A stretch of DNA of 64,000 bases from Fomes fomentarius (lineage: Eukaryota > Basidiomycota > Agaricomycetes > Polyporales > Polyporaceae). The DNA lies in the NCBI GenBank assembly GCA_022606135.1, contig JABYQN010000012.1, positions 992,001 through 1,056,000 on the forward strand. Reading direction: 5' to 3'. Shown here in pieces: positions 48,148 to 59,650 of this stretch. A program made the position numbers and the translations under genes. Each line of letters begins with the position of its first letter. Within the stretch, counting starts at the first letter, position 1. Below the pieces are notes generated by a model. The model was not told where the DNA came from and made no database searches. It saw only the letters and a program-made list of their open reading frames with translations.

Positions 48148-50574
48148 GCCCGCTTGGTTTCGCTTACCTCTCTCCCCAGAGAACCACTTCCTCCTCCTCC
48201 CTCCCTCCGGCACTCGACACTGTTCGACTTCGGCGGGACACATCTTAGACAACGACTATGGCACTTTCAAGGCAATACTGGTACTTCGCCCTTCGCGCGT
48301 CGCCACACGCGGTGGTGGTTGACTTCTCTGGTCAGTCCTCGTACTCAACGTCTTCGGCATCCAGCGACATGGCTACACCTCTACCGACATCCTCTAGACT
48401 CCTGGACATGTGAGATATATTTGACACAAGATCATCATGTCGCATCCATCCGCCGTTGAGTCTGGTCGATTCTGGTTAGGTATGTTCGTTCACACATTCC
48501 CTTTGTAGTTGTGTATTTACAACCCTCTCGCCACCGTTCAAAGCCGGCGTAGTTAGGACACCCATACGGACGTAGGATGTCAGCATGGACCTGGTGAGTC
48601 GCACGTGGCCGGCCCGCGGTGTTGACCAACCTCTCGGCAGCAAGACCTCGACCACGCGAGTATGACTCATGCTCCACGAACCGGAAAGAACGCAAGGGAG
48701 ATGGAATATAGAACCAAGGTATGATCCCTCAGCTTCATGCCGCCATAACTCAGATGCTGACACTGCCTTGGCTAGCATAACCATGCGAGCATGGATTACT
48801 TGGACTTGGTGAGTCGCACGCGGCCGGTCAGTGTGTTGACGATCCTCTCGATAGCAAGACGTCTACGATTGGAATTCGCCCATGTCCCGCGTATAGAGAC
48901 ATACCCAGCGAGGGTCGCGATGAGGACCACTTCTGAGGTATGGTTCCTCCCCCGTGCTCTCCTTTCATCGCCTGAGCCATCGCTGCATACTCTATAGTCA
49001 ATTCTGCCTTAAGCCCGGCAGTTATGCGTGGTGCGTAATCAGCTATTATTGTTATGGCGTACAGCTCACGTTCCATGCAGAGGGCGGTCTTGTATTGTGT
49101 GCCTCAAGCTTGACTTTGTGCAAGTCTTGCGTGCATGAACGTCGACACTCGCGTCAACTTCGAGCCTGCCATATTCTAGATTGGGACCATCAACAGCGAT
49201 GTCCGTGATCAAGAACGGCGTCGCAATGAACTGAGGTACGGTCATAATCAGGCCGCACCCTATGTGCGCCACATAAGTTTGACCTCTTTGACAGATATTC
49301 CGACAAAAATATGCTGACTGATTCGATTCCCGAGGAAGATGAGCATCTTGAAGGCCAAGCATGACAATATCAACAACGTCACGATCACGGGCAACACGAG
49401 CGAACAAGAGAAAAGCAGTAGACGCTCTCACTGGCAACCAAATTTGCATCCCGACTTCACAAGAAACGTTCTCCGCAACTGAACTCGCCGCCGCAAGCAC
49501 ATGACTACCGAAGGACAGAACAAATACATACGACATCTGGGGTCCCTGATAACGATCCGGACGACTATCTTGACGGCCCACTCCCTCAGTATCATGAGTG
49601 GGATCAACAGCGAAGAACATTCAACTCACTTGAGCGTCCCGGACTCTCCACTCAACGGACACCCTCGACATCGGTAGCAATCGGAGCCTGTCCAGCCTGA
49701 CCCTCAAGCACTTGGCGCGTTTTACACGAGGCCATCGGGCGCGTGGATGACACTTGGACTCTCTTGATCCTGATTCGGACGACATGCTGCCTGACGATCA
49801 TGGTTTCAACGACCTACCTCACCAACATCCTCGGGATCAGCAGCCACTGAAGCTTACTCGAGGCCGTATACCAGTATACCCAGGAGCGCAGTGGACGACA
49901 TCTCGAGTCTCACTCCCTCCAACTTGGACGACAAGCGCTCCACATGAGTTCATAAGTGCCGATCTGCTCAGCGGACACCTAGACCACGTCAGCGATCAAA
50001 GTTCGACGACAGGACGACTTGGCACAACTCAGCCAGCTGACGCGGACCATGGACACATCTCCACGGCTTCCCCGGCTCCGACCTCTAGTTGGACATCTTA
50101 TGGCCGCCGCTAGGGACCGAAGCCTGTACGACTGAGACCTGACTCTTGAGTTCGACGTGCACTCAACCTGGTGGTTATTATCTATGGGAAATTTCAAGTA
50201 TTGGCCGACCTACGCAGCGGACATCTGGGCCATATCGACGATTATACCGCATGGACCTTGGCGACAGGACGACTTGGCACGCTGTTCTGGGTACTGCTAC
50301 GACTGGCACTTAGACATTCGACTCCTACTTCGACGACTGAACTCCGTACGGTGCCTTCAAAAAGCTGAACCTATTAGTATTCTACGCTCGCTCAGTACGG
50401 CCGCGTCATCGCTCAGGATATCCGACCTGCACTCTGGACTCTGCTAGGTGTTTGCCAATCGACCGCGCAACCTCCTATTGCAGAATTGATGTGTTACTCG
50501 ACAACACCACTCCATTGGCATCGCGCACTAGTAGTATCCTTCGACCGGCTAATAGTACGTAGTAGAGTGGTAGT

Positions 50575-50742
50575 TCGTAAGGACCGGCTTCGAGGCGGTC
50601 ACGCAACAGACCCTCGATTCAAGACGCTGGCCCCGAGGTACGGTCGACCGGACTTGTGGTCGTTCCTGGCGCAGGCCTCTCCGTGGCCCTCGGGACTAGT
50701 ACCCGCGACCTCCGCGGGGAAGCCAACGTGCGCCGAAATTTG
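50575..50742 (+). repeat. 170-base E-terminal block, copy 4
   Basis: Terminal block of E copy 1 and the outer border of the right arm. Confidence 0.85.
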
Positions 50743-50745
50743 GTG

Positions 50746-51060
50746 TCTGAGCCTCATATATACAATGTATGACGATTGAGCCTTACTACATGCCGTTGCA
50801 ATGTTGTACTTAGGTTGTACTTGAGTCTCTGCTGTAGAGCGGTGTGTTATGAGAAATGGAACGAGCATGCCAGGTGAAAGGCATCTTATTCATATGCTTC
50901 TCGAAGCTCATGGCGCTCCTCACTTTCCCTTCGATTCGATTTCATTTTACCACCATGCACCTACTCACTGTCAGTCACTGACCCTCGGCGGAATCAGCCT
51001 CTACGACCTTCGCACTCCCGGCAAGCTCCACGACCGTTCACCGCTACTTCATGAAGAGAT
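50746..51060. repeat. X segment remnant after E copy 1
   Basis: Related to the X segments after E copies 3 and 4 (shared GATTGAG..TTACATGCC and the block around CACCTACTCACTGTCAGTC). It stops at the 3' end of the DUF6534-type gene. Confidence 0.55.
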
Positions 51061-51086
51061 TGTCGCATAGTATAAAGTATGACCAT

Positions 51087-53149
51087 TTACAGTAGCCCTT
51101 CGTTCCCCTTCCCATCGTCCTGCCCTCCAGCAGTAGCCACTCCTATGACAGCAGACTTGGAGTCCGTGTCGTCGTACGAGTGCCCGTCCTCGTGAGTGAT
51201 GATCGTCTCTCGCATTATCGTCACCTGCAGCGCCATCGTGGATCAGTCAGCACGTCGCTCTCCCCTCGTGACAACAAGACTCGGATGCACACAGCTAGGG
51301 AGTCACCACAGGAGAGAGAAGAGGGAGAGGGAGAGCAGAGACGGACGTACGTTGGTAAAGTCGCCCGGGCCGTGTGAGTGGAAGTGCAGACGCGGCAGCG
51401 AATGCTGCTGCCGGAGTTGGTAGGCCGCGGATTCATCCCCACATGTGTGGCTGTCGGAGAGCGCGCGGACGTTCAGGCTTCCGAGGAGGCAGTTGGCATA
51501 GACTGCGTGGGTGGGTGGTCAGAGATACTCATGAGGAGGTCAGGACAACGAGTAGTGCCACGCACGCTTCGTCTGCATCTCGATAAATCCGAGAAAGGCT
51601 AAGCTATGCCGCTGTGTTCCGAACTGGTGATGAGAGGGAGAGAGGAATGAGTGAGGTCTGTGGAGGGTTAGACCAGCGGGGCGGCTCACCAGTACGACGC
51701 TCAATAGCGAGAACACTCTGAAGAAATGGTGAGCTGCCTGTAAGCACGATCATCCCATAGCGCTGCGAGGACGAAGGCTTACGCTGTCACGGCGCCGGTG
51801 TCAACCGCACATGCCAGCACAAGATCTGCGCGGTTCCCGTATGGGCTCTCTCCTCTGCAACAAGCACAATGGAATCCGTGGTGAGGATGCATTAGCACGA
51901 AACGACAGGAGGACGCACCTTGCTTCTGCGCGCAAGATGTAGTACACCAATATCAGCGCGATGAGATTGTCGATCGCGGCGGCGCAGGCGAGGCCGACAG
52001 TCATCACCACCTAGATGTAGTGACTGTCAGGTTGCGACAGTTCATGCAAGAGAGGGGCGTTGGGTACACACTGATGACGTGATCGCGAACCGGAACGCTT
52101 TCCATTCTTGTTCGCCTAGACTACGAAAAGACGTCAGCAAGATCGCCAACGGGAAGTGACGGATGTGGCTACCTGAGTGCGAAAGCCCCAAGACCGCAGC
52201 CTGCAGATTTGTCAGTGTTCCTATACTCTGCCCCTATACGTCGCTGGGGACATACCAAGATGACAGAGAGCGAGGAAGGCCTGTGCGCTCGAGATGTCAA
52301 TAGAGACTATCAAGACTGATGGCACATTGGACGTACCAAGACGGCGGTGATGACCCTGTTTCCTTGGGTCGCTGGGTGCGGACCCCTGTCAGTCTGTGCC
52401 TCAAATGCTCACTAGACGGTGCTGCGTACTTATCCAGACCTTATGGATATAATAGCTGTATCGTTGTCAACCAGGTCCATCCTATTAACGAGGTGTGGAC
52501 CTACGAGTGTACGATAGCGGAGATTAAGACCTGCACGACAGGTTGTGAGTACTCGAGTGCAATGTCCAGGGAGAAAACGGATGCACCGAGAGAAGTATAG
52601 TACTCTATGATCCAGGGTATGAGCTTTGGGAACTTGTGATGCTCGAGAAGAAGAAGAACTCGTACGCACCGCAGCAGCCCTAGTAATGGTGTCAGTAAGG
52701 GAAGGGATGCATGATCAGCGCAAGCGCACCAATTGATGCGTCCAAAAGAGAGGTAGTCTCCGTAGTGCTGAATGGTGTACGAATAGAGGAAGTCTATGCA
52801 GAACGCGGTGTGAACACTTTCTAGGAACCTGACAATGTTGATGGTCAATAGACAACCTAGTACTACGGAGGTTCGTGGCGATGGACGCTCACCAGATCGC
52901 GCCTACCAGCAGCTTCTTCCTTTGAGTTTCCTTCCAAACAAAAGTGCGATAGTAGACAAAGCATTGAATAGTCGTTACTCCATACAGACTGGAAGTGATT
53001 GATGAGTACTCAGGCTTGGCACATTTACCGAGCAGGGGCATAGCCAGCAGGTGGTGCGCCGGAATGAGGTGTCGAAGGACTTACGCGCATGCCAAGGAAA
53101 CCTCGATGAACATCGGGCCGAGGACGGTGCGAACGACAGAGGTCGACAT
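51087..53149 (-). CDS. DUF6534-type seven-helix membrane protein
   Basis: Sixteen short exons on the minus strand join to 332 residues: 53149-53085, 52988-52893, 52828-52730, 52679-52670, 52530-52505, 52455-52430, 52371-52337, 52280-52256, 52200-52173, 52120-52072, 52010-51919, 51854-51783, 51717-51690, 51623-51566, 51502-51351, 51224-51087. All phases agree and no stop occurs. The pattern fits the agaricomycete DUF6533/DUF6534 membrane family: LGPMFIEVSLACALYGV, then FVYYRTF, FLESVHTAFCIDFLYSY, SAIVHSYYIHKVWI, NRVITAVLAFLALCHLG, VMTVGLACAAAIDNLI and YANCLLGSLNVR near the end, followed by a polar cytosolic tail. Function is unknown. The least certain point is the 10-base exon 4 with the 139-base intron after it. 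The gene sits alone between E units where the other composites carry M and R. Confidence 0.88.
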
Positions 53150-54119
53150 GGTCAGGAACCCACCGTCAAGAACGAGCTGGGAGGAAGTACAGCAGAGGGC
53201 GACGCGCTGAGCGCCGAGCGGAGATGCTTTACTTATCAACTAGTTTTCCTGAGCCCCCTGACGGCGGGTGAGCGATCTACCGTGAAGTGGATCGAAATGG
53301 GTGACGTGCCGCACTGAGGCTCACAGTGGCGCAGTATGTAGTACCCCACAAATAGCAAGATTTGCAAGATAGATCGTGACGGCTAGGAGCGTCTTTTTAA
53401 TGATTGCTCAGCTGGTTCAATTGGTTGAGCAGTGGTGGGCGGGTGGCGTACCCCTGGAGCATATGAACCAATTACAGCCTGCGACCGACCGCACGCATAA
53501 ACCCCGTTCCCTACTTACGTGGTTTAGGAGAATTGACTTGCAAGTTCAAGAGATGCCAGTGGCAGAACGCACTAGCAAGACTACTATGAGCTTGAGCGCG
53601 AGGTTTGGTGCGTACTACTACTATTATCTTGGATATCACATTTGGCGTGGGCAAGATAATCGTTTGCAGCGCGATGAACTCTAGGGCTTATCGTCTCATC
53701 CGATGTCAGTGCTAGACGAGGTCAGTAAATATGTGGCTGAGGCCAACGGCGGCAGTGACTTCTCGACTCTCAGCCACAATGGCATATAGGGACAAATAAT
53801 GAGTGTGGCTGGCAGCCGCCTGCACATGCCAGCGCTCACTGCTGCGCCGGTCTCCCAGTGGATCCGTTGTACTTACATAACATGTTCGTCAGTCTTCAAG
53901 AGGCACGGGAGATCGGAGCTGGCGGCGTGCTCGAGTAGAAGCCACCCGCATTGATAAATCATCATCACAACTCCACACCGACTCAGGTTGACGGTTTCAA
54001 GTTCACCGTCAGCTTCGGATCCTGCCTGCAGCTCACCCTACTCACTCGGCTCAGGGTATCATTCTAGACAACTGCCAATAAGTACTGGATCCAAACTCCT
54101 ATTCGTTGGTATCCTCGCC
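53150..54119. other. spacer between the DUF6534-type gene and E copy 4
   Basis: The first 600 bases show nothing recognisable. From about 53750 it is related to the spacer upstream of E copy 3. Confidence 0.45.
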
Positions 54120-54512
54120 CTGCCTAATTCCAATGCTAGTTGTGATTTGAACTCTACCTGGGCTAGGACACCGGACGTTCTCTCCACCTCCGACTTCCGT
54201 TATGGAGCAGCCTGAACATCCCGTGTCTCCGCAGCTCGATCACAAACTCAACCGTCCGCGCATACTACCGTCGTTCGGATTCATCACGATTCATCACCCT
54301 ATCCCTCCACCCGCAGACGGCAATAAGAGCTTAACAAGCTATCTGCTTACCCTATCAGGATGCCGCTCGGAAAGCAGAGCAGCCCAGGTGGTATTCCAAA
54401 GCTATTCAGCTCGCTTTGTGACACTTGCGGCACAGTGCCATGCGGCAAAGCTTTGGCATAACCACCGTCCGGTGACGAGCGCTTGCGCTTTGGCCGCCTC
54501 GTGCCCGTTGTG

Positions 54513-54520
54513 TATATAAG
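54513..54520 (+). promoter_or_regulatory. TATA box of E copy 4
   Basis: TATATAAG in the conserved E context. Confidence 0.65.
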
Positions 54521-56954
54521 GCCCGGTTGGTTTCGCTTACCTCTCTCTCCAGAACCACCTCCTCCCTCCCCCTCCTCCCCCCTCCGGCCCTCTACATTCG
54601 ACCTCGGCGCAGGACATGTCTTCAACGATAACTATGGCCCTCACCAGGGTAAGGATCTATCTGCTTGGTGCGTCACCACGCTCGATGGTGGCTCACTTAT
54701 TTGGTTAGGCCTCTTACTGAACCCTGAATATCTAGCGACATGGCTGCACCTTCGACACGCTAAGAATTTCAGGACACCGTGAATTCAAAATCGCATGAAT
54801 TGACTTACAGACTACTATACCAGCGCTGCACACCACAACCACAGCGCCATCTCCGTTGAATTTGGTTAGTCGTCACCCAACCACCGTTAGGTATGTGCAC
54901 TCATACTCTACTGTCGCAATCCTATAATCATGTCCCTGCCGCCACCAAGACTTATCGGCTTTCGATGCGGGCTTCGTTTAGACACCCGTGCGGGCTTGGA
55001 AGTCGACATGGAACTCGTGAGTCGCAAGTGGCCGGCTCGCGGTGTTGACTGTCCTATCAGCAGCAAGACCTCGTACGCCCGATTATGCCCCTCATGGTCG
55101 CTCAATGAACACACAACAAACAAAAAATTGGATACAAAGTCAAGGTATGATAGCTCAGCTTCATGTCGCCACCGTATTTCAGATACTGATGTCACTTGGT
55201 TAGGGTACCCGTGCGGACATAGGTTACCGACCTGGTCTTAGTGAGTCGCACGCGGCCGGTTCACGTGTTGACAATCCTCCGATAGCAAAACGTCTATGAT
55301 GGGACTTCGGCCATCTCCCGCCCATGGGACATATCCGGCGAGAGTCGAGATGAGGACTTCTCCTGAGGTATGGTTCCTTCCCGTGCTCTCCTATTCATCG
55401 CCTGATTAATCGCCACGGCTGCATGGTCTATGGTCAATTCTGCTTCAAACCCGGCAGTGATGTGTGGTGCGTAATCAGCCATTGATGCTATCGCGCACAG
55501 CTCACGCGCCATGCAGAGGGTGGTCTTGAATTGTGTGCATCAAGCTTGACTGCGTGCAGCAAGACTTGCGTGCATGAACGTCGACCCTTCACCGTGCATC
55601 AGCTTCGACTCAAGTACTTATCGTACGATCGTGATGATCCACAGCGACGTCCGTGATCAAGAACGGCGTCGCAGTCAACTGAGGTACGTCCATATGTAGT
55701 TCACATCCTATATGCGCCACGTAGGTTTGACCGCCGCCACAGATATTTCGACAAGTATAGGCTGACTAAAAAGCATAAGCAGCAACGAATGCCCGAGTAT
55801 GACGAAACCAAATGTCACGGTCCGGTGATACAGAAGAACAAGAAATGCGACAGAAGCTCTCCCGGCAAACAGGCTCTCCATCCCGACTTCACAATCAACG
55901 TCCCGGACATTCTCTGCAACTTAACTCGCCACGGCATGGACACGAGGGTCCCGGGTCCACATATGTTTCAGCGCCATATGGCCGACTCTCGACTACCGAC
56001 AACAGATAGAGGGCCGACTCTTCACTCAACGGACACCTCGACATCGGTAGCAACTTCCGCTTGTTCAGCCTGACTCTCAAGGACTTGGCGCAATCTGCCC
56101 GAGGCCATGATGTTTATATGCCAGCTGCAGGCGCGTGGACGACCCTCGGACTCTCTTGAACCCGGATAGCGCGACATGCTCGACGATCGTGGCCTGTTCA
56201 ACCATTGACCCACTTACTGAAGCATCACGGGTACAACAATGCAATAGCGATTTACGAGGCTGTATATACCCAGGAGCGCCGTGGACGACATTCTCCGTAT
56301 CATTAATCTTGTACAAGCGCTCCATATCCATTGTGCCGACCTACTCAACGGACACCTGGACCACGTCAGCGATCAAACTTCTCGTGGGCTTCGACGATTG
56401 GACGACTTGACACAACTCAGCCGGACCACGGACGCACTTACACGACTTCCCCGACTGGATCAATGTTTTGTGACCGCCGCTAGGAACCATACTCTGACCG
56501 AAATCCGCAGTGTACCACTGAAACTTGCTACGGATCGACGCACGCTCAACTCGAACTGTGAATTTAGCCGACCTACTCAGCGAACACCTGGGCAACATCG
56601 TCGACCGCACCTGTGCGACGGGACGATTTGTTGCGCTGTTCTCGGCTCCTCTATGACATCGCAGATGCTGGACTTGGCCGCCGCCTTTCCGACTGATGTC
56701 CCCCACTCGGAACCATGTCTCCGTACGACGACAAGCTGGCCAGGCCATTCGACGCTTGTTCAGCACGGCCGCGTTCAGGACATCCGACTTATACATTCGG
56801 ACCCTACTAGGCGTTTGACGATTGACCTACAAATTTCAAGGCGCAATGTCCTACTGCGGAAACGACATGTTACTCGACATGACTACCCAAGCACCGCTCC
56901 ATTGGCATCACGCAACTATACTTCGACCGGTTAACCGTATTAGTAGAGTAGTAC

Positions 56955-57120
56955 ATTGTAAGGACCGGTTTCGAGGCGGTCATGCAACAGACCCTTGATT
57001 CAAGACGCCGGCCCCGAGGTACGGTCGACCGGACTTGTGGTCGTTCCTGGCGCAGGCCTCTTCGTGGCCCTCGGGACTAGTACCCGCGCCCTATGCGGGG
57101 AAGCCAACGTGCGCCGAAAT
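56955..57120 (+). repeat. 170-base E-terminal block, copy 5
   Basis: Terminal block of E copy 4, the most diverged of the five complete blocks (for example CGCGCCCTATGCGGG for CGCGACCTCTGCGGG). Confidence 0.82.
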
Positions 57121-57639
57121 GTTGCAAGTCCGAGTTCGCCTGTTTGTATAAATATTGTAATTTGCTTATGATTGACCCTTAATACATGCTCGGATGACAA
57201 TGTGTTGTACCCAGGTCATGCTCTGTAATGGGCAAGAGCATACCAAGTGTAGGCACGTTATTAATGCTCCTCGACGCTCATGAGTCCGCGCGGCGCACGT
57301 CCTTGTACGCAGGTTGGCTTCAACCTATTCACGGCATCGAGTGCTCCTCCAGTTCTTATCCATCTTGACACCCAGCACCTACTCACTGTGGAACCAGCCT
57401 CTCCGTCCTTCGTACTCCCGGCGAGCCTCACAAGTTACTGCCACGGCCATGTGTTTGAGAAAGACATGTTTGTGACCGTCCACGAACAAAACAATGCTAG
57501 AATACATTCAAGAGCCTTGACAAGATATATTCGCCCAACTGATACCGACTGATGCATACATCGCAAGCCTGTCTACAGTATCTACCGTACTGCTACACCA
57601 CGCACACCTCAACCTATGTCTAGTTCTATTCTGCAACTT
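57121..57639. repeat. X segment after E copy 4
   Basis: Related to the X segments after the other E copies, diverged. No gene recognised. Confidence 0.5.
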
Positions 57640-58340
57640 GAACCGTGATCTATCGCGATGGACGTACCACGCAACTGTGGCGACAACAGGAGCGAGTCCA
57701 AAGTTGATCAACACGGAGTGGTCGGTCGCTATCATGTCGGTCGCTATCAGCTTCAGCACTGTCTACCACACAAACACAACAGACTCACCATTCGTAGGCT
57801 CAGCCTTGCGATGCACCGCGCATGCTCCGGAAGTTCCGGGTCACCCGTCCCCGAGAGGTGACTGTACCGGAGGGGCGTTGACTCATCTACTAGTCTTCCT
57901 GCGCCCTTATAAGAACAACTAATGGGGAGCAGCAGGAGCCTGAACGATACGCGACGCGAACATCGCATGCCACCAGGGGGACTTACACTCGACGGGCAGC
58001 TGGAGCGGGGTGCAATGATAGTGCATGCTGTAGGTTGCGTGTGTCGGCATTGACACAAGCGGAGGAGAGAGAACGAACATACGTGATGTTGGGTCCATGA
58101 TGCCGAGTAGCGTTGCGAGAGGGAGCCGGAATGTTGTAGTATCGCGCACACTACAGCCAATCCCTGCCGGTGTGAGAGGTAGGATGGCTTGGTGGACGAC
58201 CAGTGCCTGTCCGATATTGTCCTTGATCAGTGATTGAGCTCTAGCGGAGAAGGTATTCGACCAACTTACAGAGTCATATCCTGCTGTCCGCCACAGTCCG
58301 TCACAGATAAACGACAGACTGCAGATCGTCATCCCCGCTC
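57640..58340 (-). repeat. R repeat, copy i (most diverged)
   Basis: Keeps the R landmarks on the minus strand: the VVHQAI..TTTFRLPLATLLGIMDPTS segment, a GTATGTTCG donor-like site, the WWHAMFASRIVQAPAAP segment, and STPLRYSHLSG..ARCIARLSL. Relative to the other copies the last two lie in different frames. Its 57.66-57.78 kb part matches the end of R copy a. Confidence 0.75.
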
Positions 58341-58921
58341 TAAGGCTACACTGGATATACGGTGTGCTGTGTGCGCAAAGCTAAGAAGCACAGCTCCTCA
58401 AGAGTCAAGAGAAGAAAGGAGCTCGGAAAGGCCCGGTTTTTCGTTTCCGCTCGAAGCTCCGAACCTCTGGTCACGAGACTACGGTTCGAGTTCTTCGATC
58501 GGAGGTCGGAACGGCACGGCGCTTGAGGTATGGTCCGGATTGCAGATGTTTCTGAGTTGTCCCACCTCAAGTTCTTACCATCTTTCCTTGTTCCACTCGA
58601 TTTCACATTCTATCTGAGCTCGAGAGACACATGTGAGCCTTTGAATTACTCACAAACATTGATCGTCCTCTCTACTCCTACCCATAGCCAACTTGAACGG
58701 CCAGCCAACTTGAAGCGAGCCTGAGAGACCTCCGTGCTGGTCCCATTCTGAACTGGTGACATTCGCGCGATCCTCAATGGCTGAATCCGCGACGCTATCC
58801 GACATACATAATTCCGTCGACCCCTAGTGGAGGGGACAACTACACCCTTCCCCCTTACCATCACCATCTCTACTGCTGCGCAGTCTCCTATTCTACGAAC
58901 TTTGTCTCGACATCTAACGCC
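58341..58921. repeat. M upstream region, third copy
   Basis: Related to 43330-43763: both contain GACCTCCGTGCTGGTCCC and TATCCGACATACATAATTCC before the M start. No TATA box is obvious. Confidence 0.6.
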
Positions 58922-59650
58922 ATGAACCCTCCTGCTTATCTCTACACTGTCAACGAGTATGGCCAGCTTCCTTACGAGCTCACTCACCGCCCGTTGCCCT
59001 TCTCGGCGCCATACCCTTTTGCCTCTGCTTCCTTCTATCCTCGCTTCTTCGTCCCGGCTGGACGTCCGCCCATGCGCATGGACACGACCGGCCTGGAAAG
59101 CAAGCCCACTGCTGCGTCCTTCCTCGACCTCGACCGTCAATTCGTCGCCTCGGAGAAGCAGCCGCAAGAGCCTGTCTCAAGTGTTCTTAAGCAAGATACA
59201 AGTGGGCGTCAGCCTAACGTGTGGTTTGCAGAGGAGGATTGGCTCGCGGGTGGTGAGGTAGAGGTGGAGGTGGAGACGGCCCCTAACTTTCCTAGGTATC
59301 CTACGCTGGCCGAGGAGCACCAAGACCCGACCACGACCAACGTCCAAGATGGAGCGAACGCTGAAGAGAAGGATGTTCTGATGGAGGTGGTCAGTATGGT
59401 CAGTCTCGATGTCGTGAACGGGTCGCGGGCACAATTGCCCTTGCCGACGAGCCTCAAACGTGCACGATGGTGCACCGAAGATCCCAAGGTGACGGCGGCG
59501 CCGCGCAAGCGTCCGCGGACACAAGCATACATCAGCAAGATGAAGGTTCAACAGGAGTGGTTGGCACAAGGCTTCGCCAAGGTCAAGACTGCTCTGAATA
59601 GACTGGCTCCTAGTCGGCTGCCACGGCCGACGCGTACTTCGCGCGCATGA
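58922..59650 (+). CDS. M protein, copy 3: conserved ORF of unknown function
   Basis: 242 residues from MNPPAYLYTVNEYGQL; one codon shorter than the other copies in the acidic run (EEKDVLM for EEEEDVLM) without frame loss. By eye it differs from copy 2 by roughly 28 replacement and 17 silent changes. Since about three quarters of sites are replacement sites, this points to weak purifying selection. The basic PRKRPRTQ and the C-terminus RLAPSRLPRPTRTS are unchanged. Confidence 0.62.
   Translation: MNPPAYLYTVNEYGQLPYELTHRPLPFSAPYPFASASFYPRFFVPAGRPPMRMDTTGLESKPTAASFLDLDRQFVASEKQPQEPVSSVLKQDTSGRQPNVWFAEEDWLAGGEVEVEVETAPNFPRYPTLAEEHQDPTTTNVQDGANAEEKDVLMEVVSMVSLDVVNGSRAQLPLPTSLKRARWCTEDPKVTAAPRKRPRTQAYISKMKVQQEWLAQGFAKVKTALNRLAPSRLPRPTRTSRA

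Larger units (their letters stand above)
47755..50745 (+). repeat. E repeat, copy 1
   Basis: Full E unit, mirror of copy 2. The first part, up to about 48.53 kb, is identical to the left arm; the rest has diverged by several percent and the left arm has a short internal duplication (15833-15868) not found here. Confidence 0.87.
42765..50775. repeat. outer inverted repeat, right arm
   Basis: Reverse-complement partner of 13566-21775, in mirror order: 170-base block, X, M (plus), R (minus), spacer, E (plus). At its inner end it continues without a break into the rest of E copy 3, which the left arm lacks. Confidence 0.92.
54120..57120 (+). repeat. E repeat, copy 4
   Basis: Full E unit. Just downstream of the TATA region an ATG (54616, MSSTITMALT) is followed by a donor-like GGTAAGG and an acceptor-like TTGGTTAG. 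A frame around 55860-55950 reads HPDFTINVPDILCNL, also seen in copy 3. Stops elsewhere make coding capacity doubtful. Confidence 0.85.

Noticed and set aside
13566..50775. The whole palindrome as a simple assembly artefact
   Set aside because: Most of both arm pairs differ by substitutions and indels and have different end points, which an artificial duplication would not produce. The identical 2.7 kb tract alone could still be affected, so read depth should be checked there.
52430..52669. Open frames across 52430-52669 (minus) as exons of the DUF6534-type gene
   Set aside because: They cannot be joined in phase to the preceding exon. The 10-base exon plus a 139-base intron keeps the family pattern (NW..SAIVHSYYIHKVWI).
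39895..57120. E units as long terminal repeats of a giant retroelement
   Set aside because: E copies do flank M-R segments in direct orientation, but there is no TG..CA terminus, primer-binding site, polypurine tract, or gag/pol coding between them, and the segment between copies 1 and 4 holds an ordinary host gene.
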